Of a stretch of DNA of 64,000 nt, positions 37,401-43,616 are shown in pieces. Origin of the DNA: Geitlerinema sp. BBD 1991-9. GTDB taxonomy: Bacteria; Cyanobacteriota; Cyanobacteriia; Cyanobacteriales; Geitlerinemataceae. Within the stretch, counting starts at the first letter, position 1, and every line of letters starts with the position of its first letter. Below the pieces are notes generated by a model. It had not been told where the DNA came from. It worked only from the letters and a program-made list of their open reading frames with translations, and searched no databases. The translations under genes and the position numbers were made by a program. The stretch covers positions 1-64,000 of the forward strand of contig LWRO01000030.1 in assembly GCA_001657325.1 (NCBI GenBank). Reading direction: 5' to 3'.

Positions 37401-38132
37401 ATCACCTTGCTGGATGGAACGAAGCTGTTGTTCCCATTCGTCGGATAATCGCTCGACTCGATCGAAACCAAACATCCTCGCATCGCATTTGAGACCGTGA
37501 ATTTCTCGTAAAATTTCCTCGAACTTGGCAACCTCCTCGGAATGTCGTTCTAAATACGATAGGCCGTCGTCGATTTTTTGAAGCCGATCTTCGCTCGCTG
37601 CTTGGAAGATTTGCAGGAGTTCCCCATCTGAGGCCTCGTCAACCTCTGAACGACTGTTAGTCGCAGGAAGTGTCGGGATATCGGCTGTCTCCCGCGAGTC
37701 CTCGATCTCGGCATTTTTTTCAGCACCAGCCTCGGTGGACGGTGGCCCGGCTGACTCTCCTCCCATGAGTAGCGCGAGAACGTAGAAGGTTTGAACGCCC
37801 GATGGTTCGCCTGTAACGGCTTCGTGGATGAGTTTTTGAAGGGCATTCAGTCCCTGCTGAAGTCGATCGAGCAAGGATCTAGAGCATTCGGCCTTACCCT
37901 GTTGAATCTGAACGATAAGATGTTCCCATTGGTGGGTGAGTGTGGCGATATCTTTGAGTCCCAGCATTCCCGCATTACCTTTGAGGGAATGAGCGCTTCG
38001 CACGAGATCCTCGAGGTAGCTGGTATCTTCTGGGTTTTGTTGAAGGCGGGACAATCCTTCTTCGAGAGATTTCAACTCTTCTGTACTTGCTTCTTGAAAA
38101 ATTTCGCGCAGTTCTTCGTCTTCAATTGCCAT
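34500..38132 (-). CDS. cheA: Hybrid CheA kinase with four HPt domains and a receiver
   Basis: The product is about 1210 residues from MAIEDEELREIF; an upstream Met at 38216 adds 28 unlikely residues. Four HPt domains lie in a row with candidate phospho-His H48 (HSLKGNAGMLG), H212 (HGLKCDARMFG, the most divergent), H352 (HSLKGDAGMLG) and H489 (HSIKGDAGMLG). Then come the dimerisation helices, the ATPase (HIIRNAIDHGIES; VSDDGRGLN; GRGVGLDVVRANVE), a CheW-like regulatory domain and a C-terminal receiver with Asp in VSDIQMPNLDG. This architecture resembles PilL/PixL-type kinases that control type IV pilus motility. The HPt repeats show internal duplication. Confidence 0.95.
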   Translation of the reverse strand: MAIEDEELREIFQEASTEELKSLEEGLSRLQQNPEDTSYLEDLVRSAHSLKGNAGMLGLKDIATLTHQWEHLIVQIQQGKAECSRSLLDRLQQGLNALQKLIHEAVTGEPSGVQTFYVLALLMGGESAGPPSTEAGAEKNAEIEDSRETADIPTLPATNSRSEVDEASDGELLQIFQAASEDRLQKIDDGLSYLERHSEEVAKFEEILREIHGLKCDARMFGFDRVERLSDEWEQQLRSIQQGDISLTSELFDRLYGSLDVIRQQVTEIVTGASPETTAPTLDTSSHEQPATPIPIHEPSAAAVSYIEDEELRETFHRSSEDHFQKLYDGLLRLEQHPEDRTPIDAILREIHSLKGDAGMLGVEVVASLAHDWEQQVVSVQARERDISSDLCDRLFRELDTLRQRVDEAVTPTSKPAPQPIPQPTPPAPQSAAVESLAASSLYIDDDELRHTFQIASEDHLQKLDEGLLHLEQHPDDTAQLDRCLREIHSIKGDAGMLGVGVIAQVAHEWEQQLVSVKEGKMQLNADLDEGTQGDGDASQSGNEARSLLDRLYAGLDAIRALVNEAVTGRAGGLEVDVVLRRLQGKSERTPKAKPAAAPLTSTTQAPDDGSYRIDTIRVATRNLDALMTQAGELTVTKIRIAHRLSEIENIVNFWEEWSREAHTANRFLWEELQSNGSGFRKNAVQQLQAFHQQSEERLDRLGTLLNSLRDTVAEDTARLDNIADEIEDEVRRSRLLPLSTIFNLYPRLVRDLARSQNKNVKLVMLGGETRADKRILEDMKDPLTHIIRNAIDHGIESPEERRQLGKPDTAIVTLRGYQNASHIAIEVSDDGRGLNLEKIKKTALTHGLCRPEELEAMTTAQIQSLIFMPGFSTRSFVTEVSGRGVGLDVVRANVERLKGSIQIESEPNRGCTIQLHLGTTLATAHVLLFVLNGRPYALPVECVQTACIVDRAEIFSIEGRDTILFDDQPVSIVKLVDLLELPSLDNSRSDEGQQSCIIVKMGEDRLGLIVDRLLDEQDTILKPQSKLLARVRNVSGATILGTGEVCIVLNPADLVKSVPEHRRQSSFTTDVSSNITAVRGESHLSENVSKQTILLVEDSITTRTQEKRILEAAGYEVIAAVDGLDGYNKLRSSHCDAVVSDIQMPNLDGLELTARIRSQPQYSELPIILVTSLATDEDRRQGAEAGANAYITKSSFNQALLVETLRRLI

Positions 38133-38435
38133 GGTGATGAGACTCCCTTGCCAATGCCAAGCCGCTATTTGGGTTGCAGTTTGCCCCTTGCTATTTTTAT
38201 ATCTTGGCATTGTCACCCGGCCAACGGCAAAGTTTTTCAGACAACTGGTTTTAACTTTGTCCGATCGGTTATCTGTTTAGACTCAGAGCTCCTTCAAGAT
38301 CGATCGAGCGCTTTCAACCCTTTCACGTTTCTCGAAAATCGATCGTTACACGTCTCACTCCGGCCAAAGATTTTTCGATCTCGTAAATCTTTCTCGTAAA
38401 TCTTTTAAGTCACACAGATTTCGCCCATTTAAAAA

Positions 38436-38458
38436 GACGCGATTTCTCGCGCCTTTGC
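38436..38458 (-). terminator. Terminator after the coiled-coil gene A
   Basis: On the minus strand GGCGCGA, loop GAAA, TCGCGTC is followed by five T. The stem is 7 bp with one wobble. It lies about 195 bases after the stop of the coiled-coil gene at 38650 and before cheA. Confidence 0.55.
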
Positions 38459-38567
38459 AAAAAAAACTAAACGGTCAAAAAACTCTTTCGATCGTTCCTC
38501 AATACAATGTCTCGAACAAACACCAGGATCTCAACTCAAAACACCCCTCAACAACAATCAACTAAAC

Positions 38568-38597
38568 GGGTGCATTTCAATTTCGTAGAATGACCCC
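38568..38597. repeat. Solo end of a family A miniature element
   Basis: Thirty bases beginning GGGTGCATTTCAATTTCG match the left end of copies 1 and 3 up to GAATGACCCC, then the similarity stops. It is a remnant or an isolated end. Confidence 0.6.
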
Positions 38598-38617
38598 AAC
38601 TAAGCGATGTTTGTACG

Positions 38618-38648
38618 GGTGACTGATGACTGGTGACTGGTGACTGAA
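38618..38648. repeat. Short tandem tract (TGACTGG)n
   Basis: About four units of TGACTGG/TGACTGA just after the coiled-coil gene A (downstream on its strand). The same unit recurs at 43009-43047. Confidence 0.75.
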
Positions 38649-38649
38649 A

Positions 38650-39723
38650 TCACTTTCCTCGCGGTTGGTTTTTCGCTTGTTCGAGTGCGATGTCTTTCAC
38701 GGCTTGCAAGGATTTTTCGTTCGCCGCCCCTTCGATCGCTTTCACCGCTAGTTCTTGGACTTGCATCAGTGTCGCATCGAGCTGTTGGGTGAGATTAGCA
38801 ATACGGAATTCTCGATCTCGAATCGCAGCTTCTAAACCCTGAACCTGTAACTCATAGCGTTGCTTCTCTCCGTCAACTTCTTTCTGGCGTAAATTGGCGT
38901 TGTTTTTCGCTTGTGCGGTGGCAATATGACGCCCGACTTCTTTCCCCCGCTTGACTTGTGCTTCTTTTTCTGCGGGAAACGCTTCGACTTTGGCTTTCAC
39001 CTCTTCAAACTCTTTTTCTCGCTCGGAAATCGACTTTTCTCGCTCTTCCCAGGCTTTCTCTTGCTGCTGGCGGTTTTCTTCCAAGTCGCGATATAGTTGA
39101 CTCTGTTGCTGTTGGTATTCTTCCGCTTCAGTATTCCGTTGAAGCTCTCGATCGTAGCAATATTCTCGCTCGTCACGCTGGCGTAGCTTTTGATAGTCGA
39201 GATTCCGTTCTTCGATCGAGCGTTTGCGAGTTTCCCGCTCTTTCTCCCAAGCCTGTTGAATCGCTGAAAATTCCTGCTCTAAGGTTTCCCGTTGTCCCTC
39301 GAATTCTTCGGAAAATGTCTTGGAACTGTCTTCATATTCACGAACCAGTCGATCGAGTGTGTCGTCTTCGATCTCGGATAGCTCGTGAAGTTGCTGCAAT
39401 CGATCGACTTCTTCTGCAACCTGACTCCCAACTTCTCCCAACTTCGAGGCTTCTCGAGTGAGTTTTTCCGAGAGTTGACTCACCGAACCGCCAAATCCCA
39501 ACTTCAGTTGCATCAACAGTTCGATCGTGTCTTGGATTTGCTGTCGATCGAGTTTTTCTTGCGTTAACGGAGATCCTTGGATTTCTGGCGTGGCTGTTTT
39601 GCCATTACCTGAAGATGAAGGCTGTTTTGCCTGACGTTCCAGCATCTTTTTCTCCTTCAGAGCTTCTTGGTACGCTTCCCAAATTTCAGATTTTGTGCTG
39701 CGAGCGTTGACTTTCTTGACCAC
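38650..39723 (-). CDS. Coiled-coil protein A (paralogue of the next gene)
   Basis: The product is 357 residues and almost entirely charged, heptad-like coiled coil. A short polar N-terminal part (VKKVNARSTKSEIWEAYQEAL) and a Ser/Gly-rich linker lead to a continuous helix from about residue 60 to 340. Distinctive parts are YCYDRELQRNTEAEEYQQQQ and a C-terminal LTQQLDATLMQVQELAVKA. The second half aligns by eye with the neighbouring 324-residue protein. No enzyme domain, membrane helix or signal peptide is seen. It may form filaments or scaffolds. I do not recognise a named family. Confidence 0.8.
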   Translation of the reverse strand: MVKKVNARSTKSEIWEAYQEALKEKKMLERQAKQPSSSGNGKTATPEIQGSPLTQEKLDRQQIQDTIELLMQLKLGFGGSVSQLSEKLTREASKLGEVGSQVAEEVDRLQQLHELSEIEDDTLDRLVREYEDSSKTFSEEFEGQRETLEQEFSAIQQAWEKERETRKRSIEERNLDYQKLRQRDEREYCYDRELQRNTEAEEYQQQQSQLYRDLEENRQQQEKAWEEREKSISEREKEFEEVKAKVEAFPAEKEAQVKRGKEVGRHIATAQAKNNANLRQKEVDGEKQRYELQVQGLEAAIRDREFRIANLTQQLDATLMQVQELAVKAIEGAANEKSLQAVKDIALEQAKNQPRGK

Positions 39724-39850
39724 GATCGTTCACCTCAAGATTTTTGTTGACTTTGTCTGTGACTTTTTACCCCAGGCAGTACAGAATTGAGTCTGTTATT
39801 TTTTGAAAAACGACGATCGATTTCAAATACAAACATTCTGCCTGTAAGAC

Positions 39851-39968
39851 CTAGAGCGCCAGTACAGAAGTAATGGTCGGGTGTGTTACGCGGACGAAAA
39901 ATGGGTGGGAAATCCCGTTCATGAGCTTTTCGCGTAACGCACCAAGCACTTTTGTACCGCTGCTCTAG
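39851..39968. mobile_element. Miniature inverted-repeat element, family B, copy 2
   Basis: A 118-bp element with the same ends as the copy at 13754-13892: left end CTAGAGCGCCAGTACAGAAG, right inward end CTAGAGCAGCGGTACAAAAG. Its centre has its own inverted words, GTGTTACGCG and CGCGTAACGCAC. It fills most of the gap between the two paralogous coiled-coil genes. Confidence 0.65.
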
Positions 39969-39973
39969 AACAC

Positions 39974-40948
39974 CTAATTTCGATTGCTAAATGCTTGTAC
40001 GGACAATTCTCGAGACTGTTGAGATGCCGTTTGCAACTGTGTAGAAAGCTCGACAATTCGCTCGTCTTGACGTTGAATGGTCGCCTCTAATGTTGCAATT
40101 TTGACTTCATACCCTTGCTTCGCGCCTTCCCATTCTTTCTCGAGCAAGTTTGCCTGAACGGTTGCGTCTCGATTCACATCGCGAATGGCATCTTCTTTCG
40201 CTTTCTCAAAGGCTTGCTTTAACTGTGCCTCGAAGGTATCTGCCTGCTGTTTGTTCTCGTCAAAGGTTTCGCGATTTGCAGTCAAGAAAGCTTCCCGTTC
40301 TGTCCAATCTTTCTCTTTTTCACGAGTTTGCTGCGCCAGGTTCGTCTCTAACTCCCGTTGTTGCCGTTCGTATTCGTCCGCGTCGATTTTGTGTTGTTGC
40401 TGCAATTCGTATTGATAGTCAGCCTCTTCCTGTTGACGCTGTTTCTGCAACATTGCTTCTGATTCCGCCACCTGCGTCTCGAATTCTTGTTGTTCTTTTT
40501 CCCAGGTTTTGCGGGTTTGAGTGCTTTCTTTTTCCAAGGTTTCCCGCTGACGCGATACTTCGTCTTCCAACGCACGCAGTCGCTCTTGATGTTCGCGTCG
40601 CAGTAGATGTAACGCATCGGCAACAATCCCGACTTTTCGCAACTGTTCCAAATTTTCGGTTTCGACTTCGATCGCTTTTCGCAGCTCTTCTAATTTCCCC
40701 GCTTCGGCTTCGAGGCGCTCGGATAGCGTCGTTACGGTGGTGTCGAACTCTAACTGCAAATCCGCAAAGCCGCGAACGATGCTGTCAGGGGTATAGGTTG
40801 ACGCAACGTCGAGAAGTTGTTTGTTTTCCTGTTTCTCGGCTTCTTCTTCTTTGGTGGCAACGCGGTACTCTTGGCGCTTGCACTCGGTGAGAATTTTTTG
40901 GAACTGCTGTAGTAGCAGTGTTTTGTTGTCGAAGGATACTTGAGTCAC
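39974..40948 (-). CDS. Coiled-coil protein B (paralogue of the previous gene)
   Basis: The product is 324 residues, again a long charged coiled coil from about residue 55 to 310. It shares with protein A the YxYEL-type motif (DYQYELQQQHKIDADEYERQQ), a WxEREaFL-like stretch and the C-terminal pattern VELSTQLQTASQQSRELSVQAF. The N-terminus differs. Its start lies about 250 bases from the divergent XRE gene, and two matching 18-bp operators lie near the XRE promoter in that gap. The two coiled-coil genes probably arose by tandem duplication and may form a heteromeric fibre or scaffold. Function unknown. Confidence 0.8.
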   Translation of the reverse strand: MTQVSFDNKTLLLQQFQKILTECKRQEYRVATKEEEAEKQENKQLLDVASTYTPDSIVRGFADLQLEFDTTVTTLSERLEAEAGKLEELRKAIEVETENLEQLRKVGIVADALHLLRREHQERLRALEDEVSRQRETLEKESTQTRKTWEKEQQEFETQVAESEAMLQKQRQQEEADYQYELQQQHKIDADEYERQQRELETNLAQQTREKEKDWTEREAFLTANRETFDENKQQADTFEAQLKQAFEKAKEDAIRDVNRDATVQANLLEKEWEGAKQGYEVKIATLEATIQRQDERIVELSTQLQTASQQSRELSVQAFSNRN

Positions 40949-41078
40949 GATTTGAAATCTCCGTTTCGCAAAAGGCTATCTACACAGATCGAACGGACGA
41001 GCAATAGTGGGGGAAAGTCAGGCCAGATAAGCCTTGGGAGTCTCTGACCCGACCGATCTGCTGCATCGTTCTCGCTAA

Positions 41079-41096
41079 GTTGATTAAAAAATCAAC
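41079..41096. promoter_or_regulatory. Operator O1 in the XRE/coiled-coil promoter region
   Basis: The sequence GTTGATTAAAAAATCAAC is an inverted repeat with 7-bp arms. On the minus strand it reads GTTGATTTTTTAATCAAC and matches O2 at 15 of 18 positions. It is placed for binding by a dimeric HTH repressor. Confidence 0.6.
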
Positions 41097-41115
41097 CAAC
41101 TTCAGTGTAGCGCTC

Positions 41116-41133
41116 GTTGATTTTTTTGTCAAG
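41116..41133. promoter_or_regulatory. Operator O2 overlapping the XRE gene -35 box
   Basis: GTTGATTTTTTTGTCAAG matches O1 at 15 of 18 positions, in the opposite orientation, 37 bp away start to start. Its TTGATT is also the likely -35 hexamer, so binding would block transcription. Confidence 0.6.
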
Positions 41134-41146
41134 CATTCGCTAAAAT
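41117..41146 (+). promoter_or_regulatory. Promoter of the XRE regulator gene
   Basis: -35 TTGATT (41117-41122), an 18-base spacer, and -10 TAAAAT (41141-41146). The first in-frame ATG (41145) overlaps the -10 box and so cannot be the start, which favours the GTG at 41202. Confidence 0.55.
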
Positions 41147-41201
41147 GCTGGTGGGATCGGGCTTTTACCCGATTTATAGGTGTTTATCCAGGAAAAAGAC
41201 T

Positions 41202-41549
41202 GTGGAAGAAACCTTCGGACAAGTCATCCGCCGCACTCGTGTGGATTTAGGATTGTCACAACGAGAGTTAGCGAAGATGCTACGCGTCGATTTTACGTAT
41301 CTATCGAAGTTAGAGAACGATCGAGCGAGCTATGCTGCCAAAGAAGATGTCATTCGATCGATCGCCCAACACCTAGACTTAGATGAGGAAGAGTTAGTCT
41401 TTTTGGCAGGGCGAACGCCACAGCGATACGAGGAATTTCTCAAAAAGCACTATCGAGAAATGCCCAAACTGTTTCAGCGTATGGTGGAAAATCCCGCCTT
41501 TGCCGAACAGATTTTTCGCGCCAGTTTGGGAAGTGAAGAGGTAAGGTGA
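41202..41549 (+). CDS. XRE-family HTH transcriptional regulator
   Basis: The product is 115 residues from GTG at 41202, which follows AGGAAAAAG; an ATG at 41145 lies inside the -10 box. The HTH covers about residues 5-60: FGQVIRRTRVDLGLSQRELAKMLRVD, then TYLSKLENDRA (recognition helix region). The C-terminal 50 residues (YEEFLKKHYREMPKLFQRMVENPAFAEQIF) are helical and may dimerise or sense a partner. It is likely an autoregulator acting on O1 and O2, and by position could also control the divergent coiled-coil genes. A TauE/SafE exporter gene starts 38 bp downstream. Confidence 0.85.
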   Translation: MEETFGQVIRRTRVDLGLSQRELAKMLRVDFTYLSKLENDRASYAAKEDVIRSIAQHLDLDEEELVFLAGRTPQRYEEFLKKHYREMPKLFQRMVENPAFAEQIFRASLGSEEVR

Positions 41550-41587
41550 TGAGGAGGTAGAAAAATCGTAAATCGTCAATTGTTTGA

Positions 41588-42385
41588 ATGGTGTTTTCGT
41601 TACTGCTTGTCGGAGTTATCACCGGAACACTGTCCGGGGTACTGGGTATCGGTGGCGGTTTGCTAATGGTACCCGTCTTGATGCTGTCGGGAGTGGGAAT
41701 TCTGAATGCAACTGCGACAAGTTTAGTGGGCGTTACACTGAGTGCTATCTCAGGAAGTTGGCGAAATTGGCGTGTTGGCGATCTCAACCTGACGACTTCT
41801 TTCGCATTGGCTTTAGGAGGAATTCCACTGGCACAAGTGGGGGCTTGGTTGGGAGATCGACTTCCCGCTGCCATATTGGCGTTTTGCTTTGCTGGATTGC
41901 AACTCCTGGCGATCTATTTAATGGGATTGCGTCGCAAGCTCGCGGTACGTTCGCCTACTCAAATACAGCCAGTCCCTATCGAAACGTCCCCGCAATTTAA
42001 AATGTTCGGAATTGGGAGCGTTGCGGGGTTACTCTCAGGATTGTTCGGTGTCGGGGGGGGTTTAGTCATGGTGCCTTTACAAATGCTGCTGTTGGAAATG
42101 CCCATTAAGTTAGCTGTGAGAACGAGTTTAGGGGCGATCGTATTTATTGCAATCTCAGCTTTGGCACGTCATGGGATTCAAGGAAATGTCTTGTGGTTAC
42201 AAGGCACGTTACTGGGCATGGGTTGCACGATCGGCGCACAGTTTGGCACTCGCGTGTTACCCAAAATCCCAGAAAAACAGGTCAATTTACTGTTTCGATT
42301 ACTTTTAATTGCTATGGTCGGTTATACGATCTGGCAAGGCGTTGGGGAGATGACGATTTTGAGAGATACTGAAACTGTGAGATAA
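41588..42385 (+). CDS. TauE/SafE family membrane exporter
   Basis: The product is 265 residues with eight membrane helices in two related halves. Each half begins with the family signature: GTLSGVLGIGGGLLMVPVL in helix 1 and GLLSGLFGVGGGLVMVPLQ in the second half. Relatives move sulfite, sulfoacetate or other organosulfur anions outward; the substrate here is unknown. It is 38 bp after the XRE gene and 57 bp before msrA on the same strand, so the three may be co-transcribed in a sulfur or oxidation stress context. Confidence 0.9.
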   Translation: MVFSLLLVGVITGTLSGVLGIGGGLLMVPVLMLSGVGILNATATSLVGVTLSAISGSWRNWRVGDLNLTTSFALALGGIPLAQVGAWLGDRLPAAILAFCFAGLQLLAIYLMGLRRKLAVRSPTQIQPVPIETSPQFKMFGIGSVAGLLSGLFGVGGGLVMVPLQMLLLEMPIKLAVRTSLGAIVFIAISALARHGIQGNVLWLQGTLLGMGCTIGAQFGTRVLPKIPEKQVNLLFRLLLIAMVGYTIWQGVGEMTILRDTETVR

Positions 42386-42442
42386 ACAATTTTCGATTCA
42401 AATTCCCCGCAAAACTCATTCATAACGGATGACTGGAGACGA

Positions 42443-42910
42443 ATGACTGAGACAGCAACCTTTGGAGCTGGGTGTTTTTGGGGTGTTGAAGCAGCTTTTC
42501 GCCGAGTGAAAGGTGTTGTTTCAACTTCGGTGGGATATATGGGTGGGCATTTCCCAAATCCCTGTTATCTCGATGTGTGCGCGCGCATCACGGGACACGC
42601 TGAGGTGACTCAAGTCGAGTACAATGGTGAAATCGTATCTTACGAACAACTGTTAGATATATTTTGGAACATCCACGATCCGACCTCTTTAAATCGACAA
42701 GGTGCCGATCGAGGAGAGCAGTATCGATCGATTATTTTTTACCACACCCCCAAACAAGAAAAACTCGCCAGACAATCGAAATTGAAATTGCAACAATCGG
42801 GCAAATACGAGAAAAATATTGTCACGTTTATCGAACCCGCTTCAGAATATTACCTAGCCGAAGAAGAACACCAGCAGTATTTTGAAAAAAAGCGTTCTAC
42901 ATCAATCTAA
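42443..42910 (+). CDS. msrA: Peptide methionine-(S)-sulfoxide reductase
   Basis: The product is 155 residues, a single-domain MsrA. The nucleophile Cys is in GAGCFWGVEAAF at about residue 11. GYMGGHFPNPCYLDVCARITGHAEVTQVEY and DIFWNIHDPTSLNRQGADRGEQYRSIIF are strongly conserved. The C-terminus is short (HQQYFEKKRSTSI), ending where resolving cysteines lie in some longer forms. It repairs oxidised methionine. A perfect palindrome directly follows the stop. Confidence 0.93.
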   Translation: MTETATFGAGCFWGVEAAFRRVKGVVSTSVGYMGGHFPNPCYLDVCARITGHAEVTQVEYNGEIVSYEQLLDIFWNIHDPTSLNRQGADRGEQYRSIIFYHTPKQEKLARQSKLKLQQSGKYEKNIVTFIEPASEYYLAEEEHQQYFEKKRSTSI

Positions 42911-42938
42911 GTAGGGGCGAACGGCCGTTCGCCCCTAC
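42911..42938 (+). repeat. Perfect 28-bp palindrome after msrA
   Basis: GTAGGGGCGAACGG is followed immediately by its exact complement CCGTTCGCCCCTAC with no loop. It starts right at the msrA stop codon and may act as a terminator hairpin, although the centre must open. A related, degenerate copy is at 21521-21552. Confidence 0.75.
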
Positions 42939-43008
42939 ACCAAGGGTTTTGCAACGTCATCAACTCTACTTATCCCCCTAACTCCAACAAACCCCTAATT
43001 TTCTCAAA

Positions 43009-43047
43009 TGGTGACTGTTAACTGGTGACTGATGACTGGTGACTGAT
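43009..43047. repeat. Short tandem tract (TGACTGG)n, second site
   Basis: About five degenerate units of TGACTGG, TGACTGT and TGACTGA lie just before the end of the small coiled-coil gene. Same unit as at 38618-38648. Confidence 0.75.
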
Positions 43048-43049
43048 TC

Positions 43050-43583
43050 CTACCGAACAGTTTTTACAAATTCGATCGCAGCTTCCAAACGACTCGAACA
43101 CAATTGCGCGAACGCATCAAACCACATTCGATCGCTGTCTAACGAATCGAGCTTATCCAACTGTTTTAAAAACGCCTTTGCCCGTTCTTCCAATTGATGG
43201 CGCTCTCGAATTTCTTGCTGTTCCCGCTCCTGCTGCAACCGCTGTTTTTCTTGCTCTTCGCGACGCAATCGATCTCGTTCTTGGCGTTTGCGATTTTCTT
43301 CTTCCCGTAAAACGTCTTCCGGAGAACGATACGCACTGGATTTGGACTTGAAGTTAGGAAGGGAAGCAGGAGTCGAACGGGGTTTTGGAGGGGTTTGAAT
43401 CGAATCGATCGCGGATTGGTAACATCCCGAAGTCAGCGGTTGTGATGTAGAAGAATTAGGAACCAAACGACTGAGATGCACCATGATTCGGGCATCTTCT
43501 TCTCGGTCTTTCGCCGCTTGCAGATAGGGGTTTTCGCGTGTTGAGTTTTCCCGTTGTAGCTTTAAGTAGGGGTTGTCAGACAT
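43050..43583 (-). CDS. Small coiled-coil protein next to a VWA gene
   Basis: The product is 177 residues. A short repeated motif (NPYLKLQRENSTRENPYLQAAKDR) opens the protein, then comes a low-complexity Ser/Thr/Pro stretch. A strongly charged helix covers about residues 88-145 (EEENRKRQERDRLRREEQEK and onward). The last 30 residues (KLDSLDSDRMWFDAFAQLC) look like a small folded end. It starts 33 bp after the VWA gene stop, so the two are likely an operon. No family recognised. Confidence 0.65.
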   Translation of the reverse strand: MSDNPYLKLQRENSTRENPYLQAAKDREEDARIMVHLSRLVPNSSTSQPLTSGCYQSAIDSIQTPPKPRSTPASLPNFKSKSSAYRSPEDVLREEENRKRQERDRLRREEQEKQRLQQEREQQEIRERHQLEERAKAFLKQLDKLDSLDSDRMWFDAFAQLCSSRLEAAIEFVKTVR

Positions 43584-43616
43584 AAATCGATCGATCGTTT
43601 ATCTCAGTCAATCACA

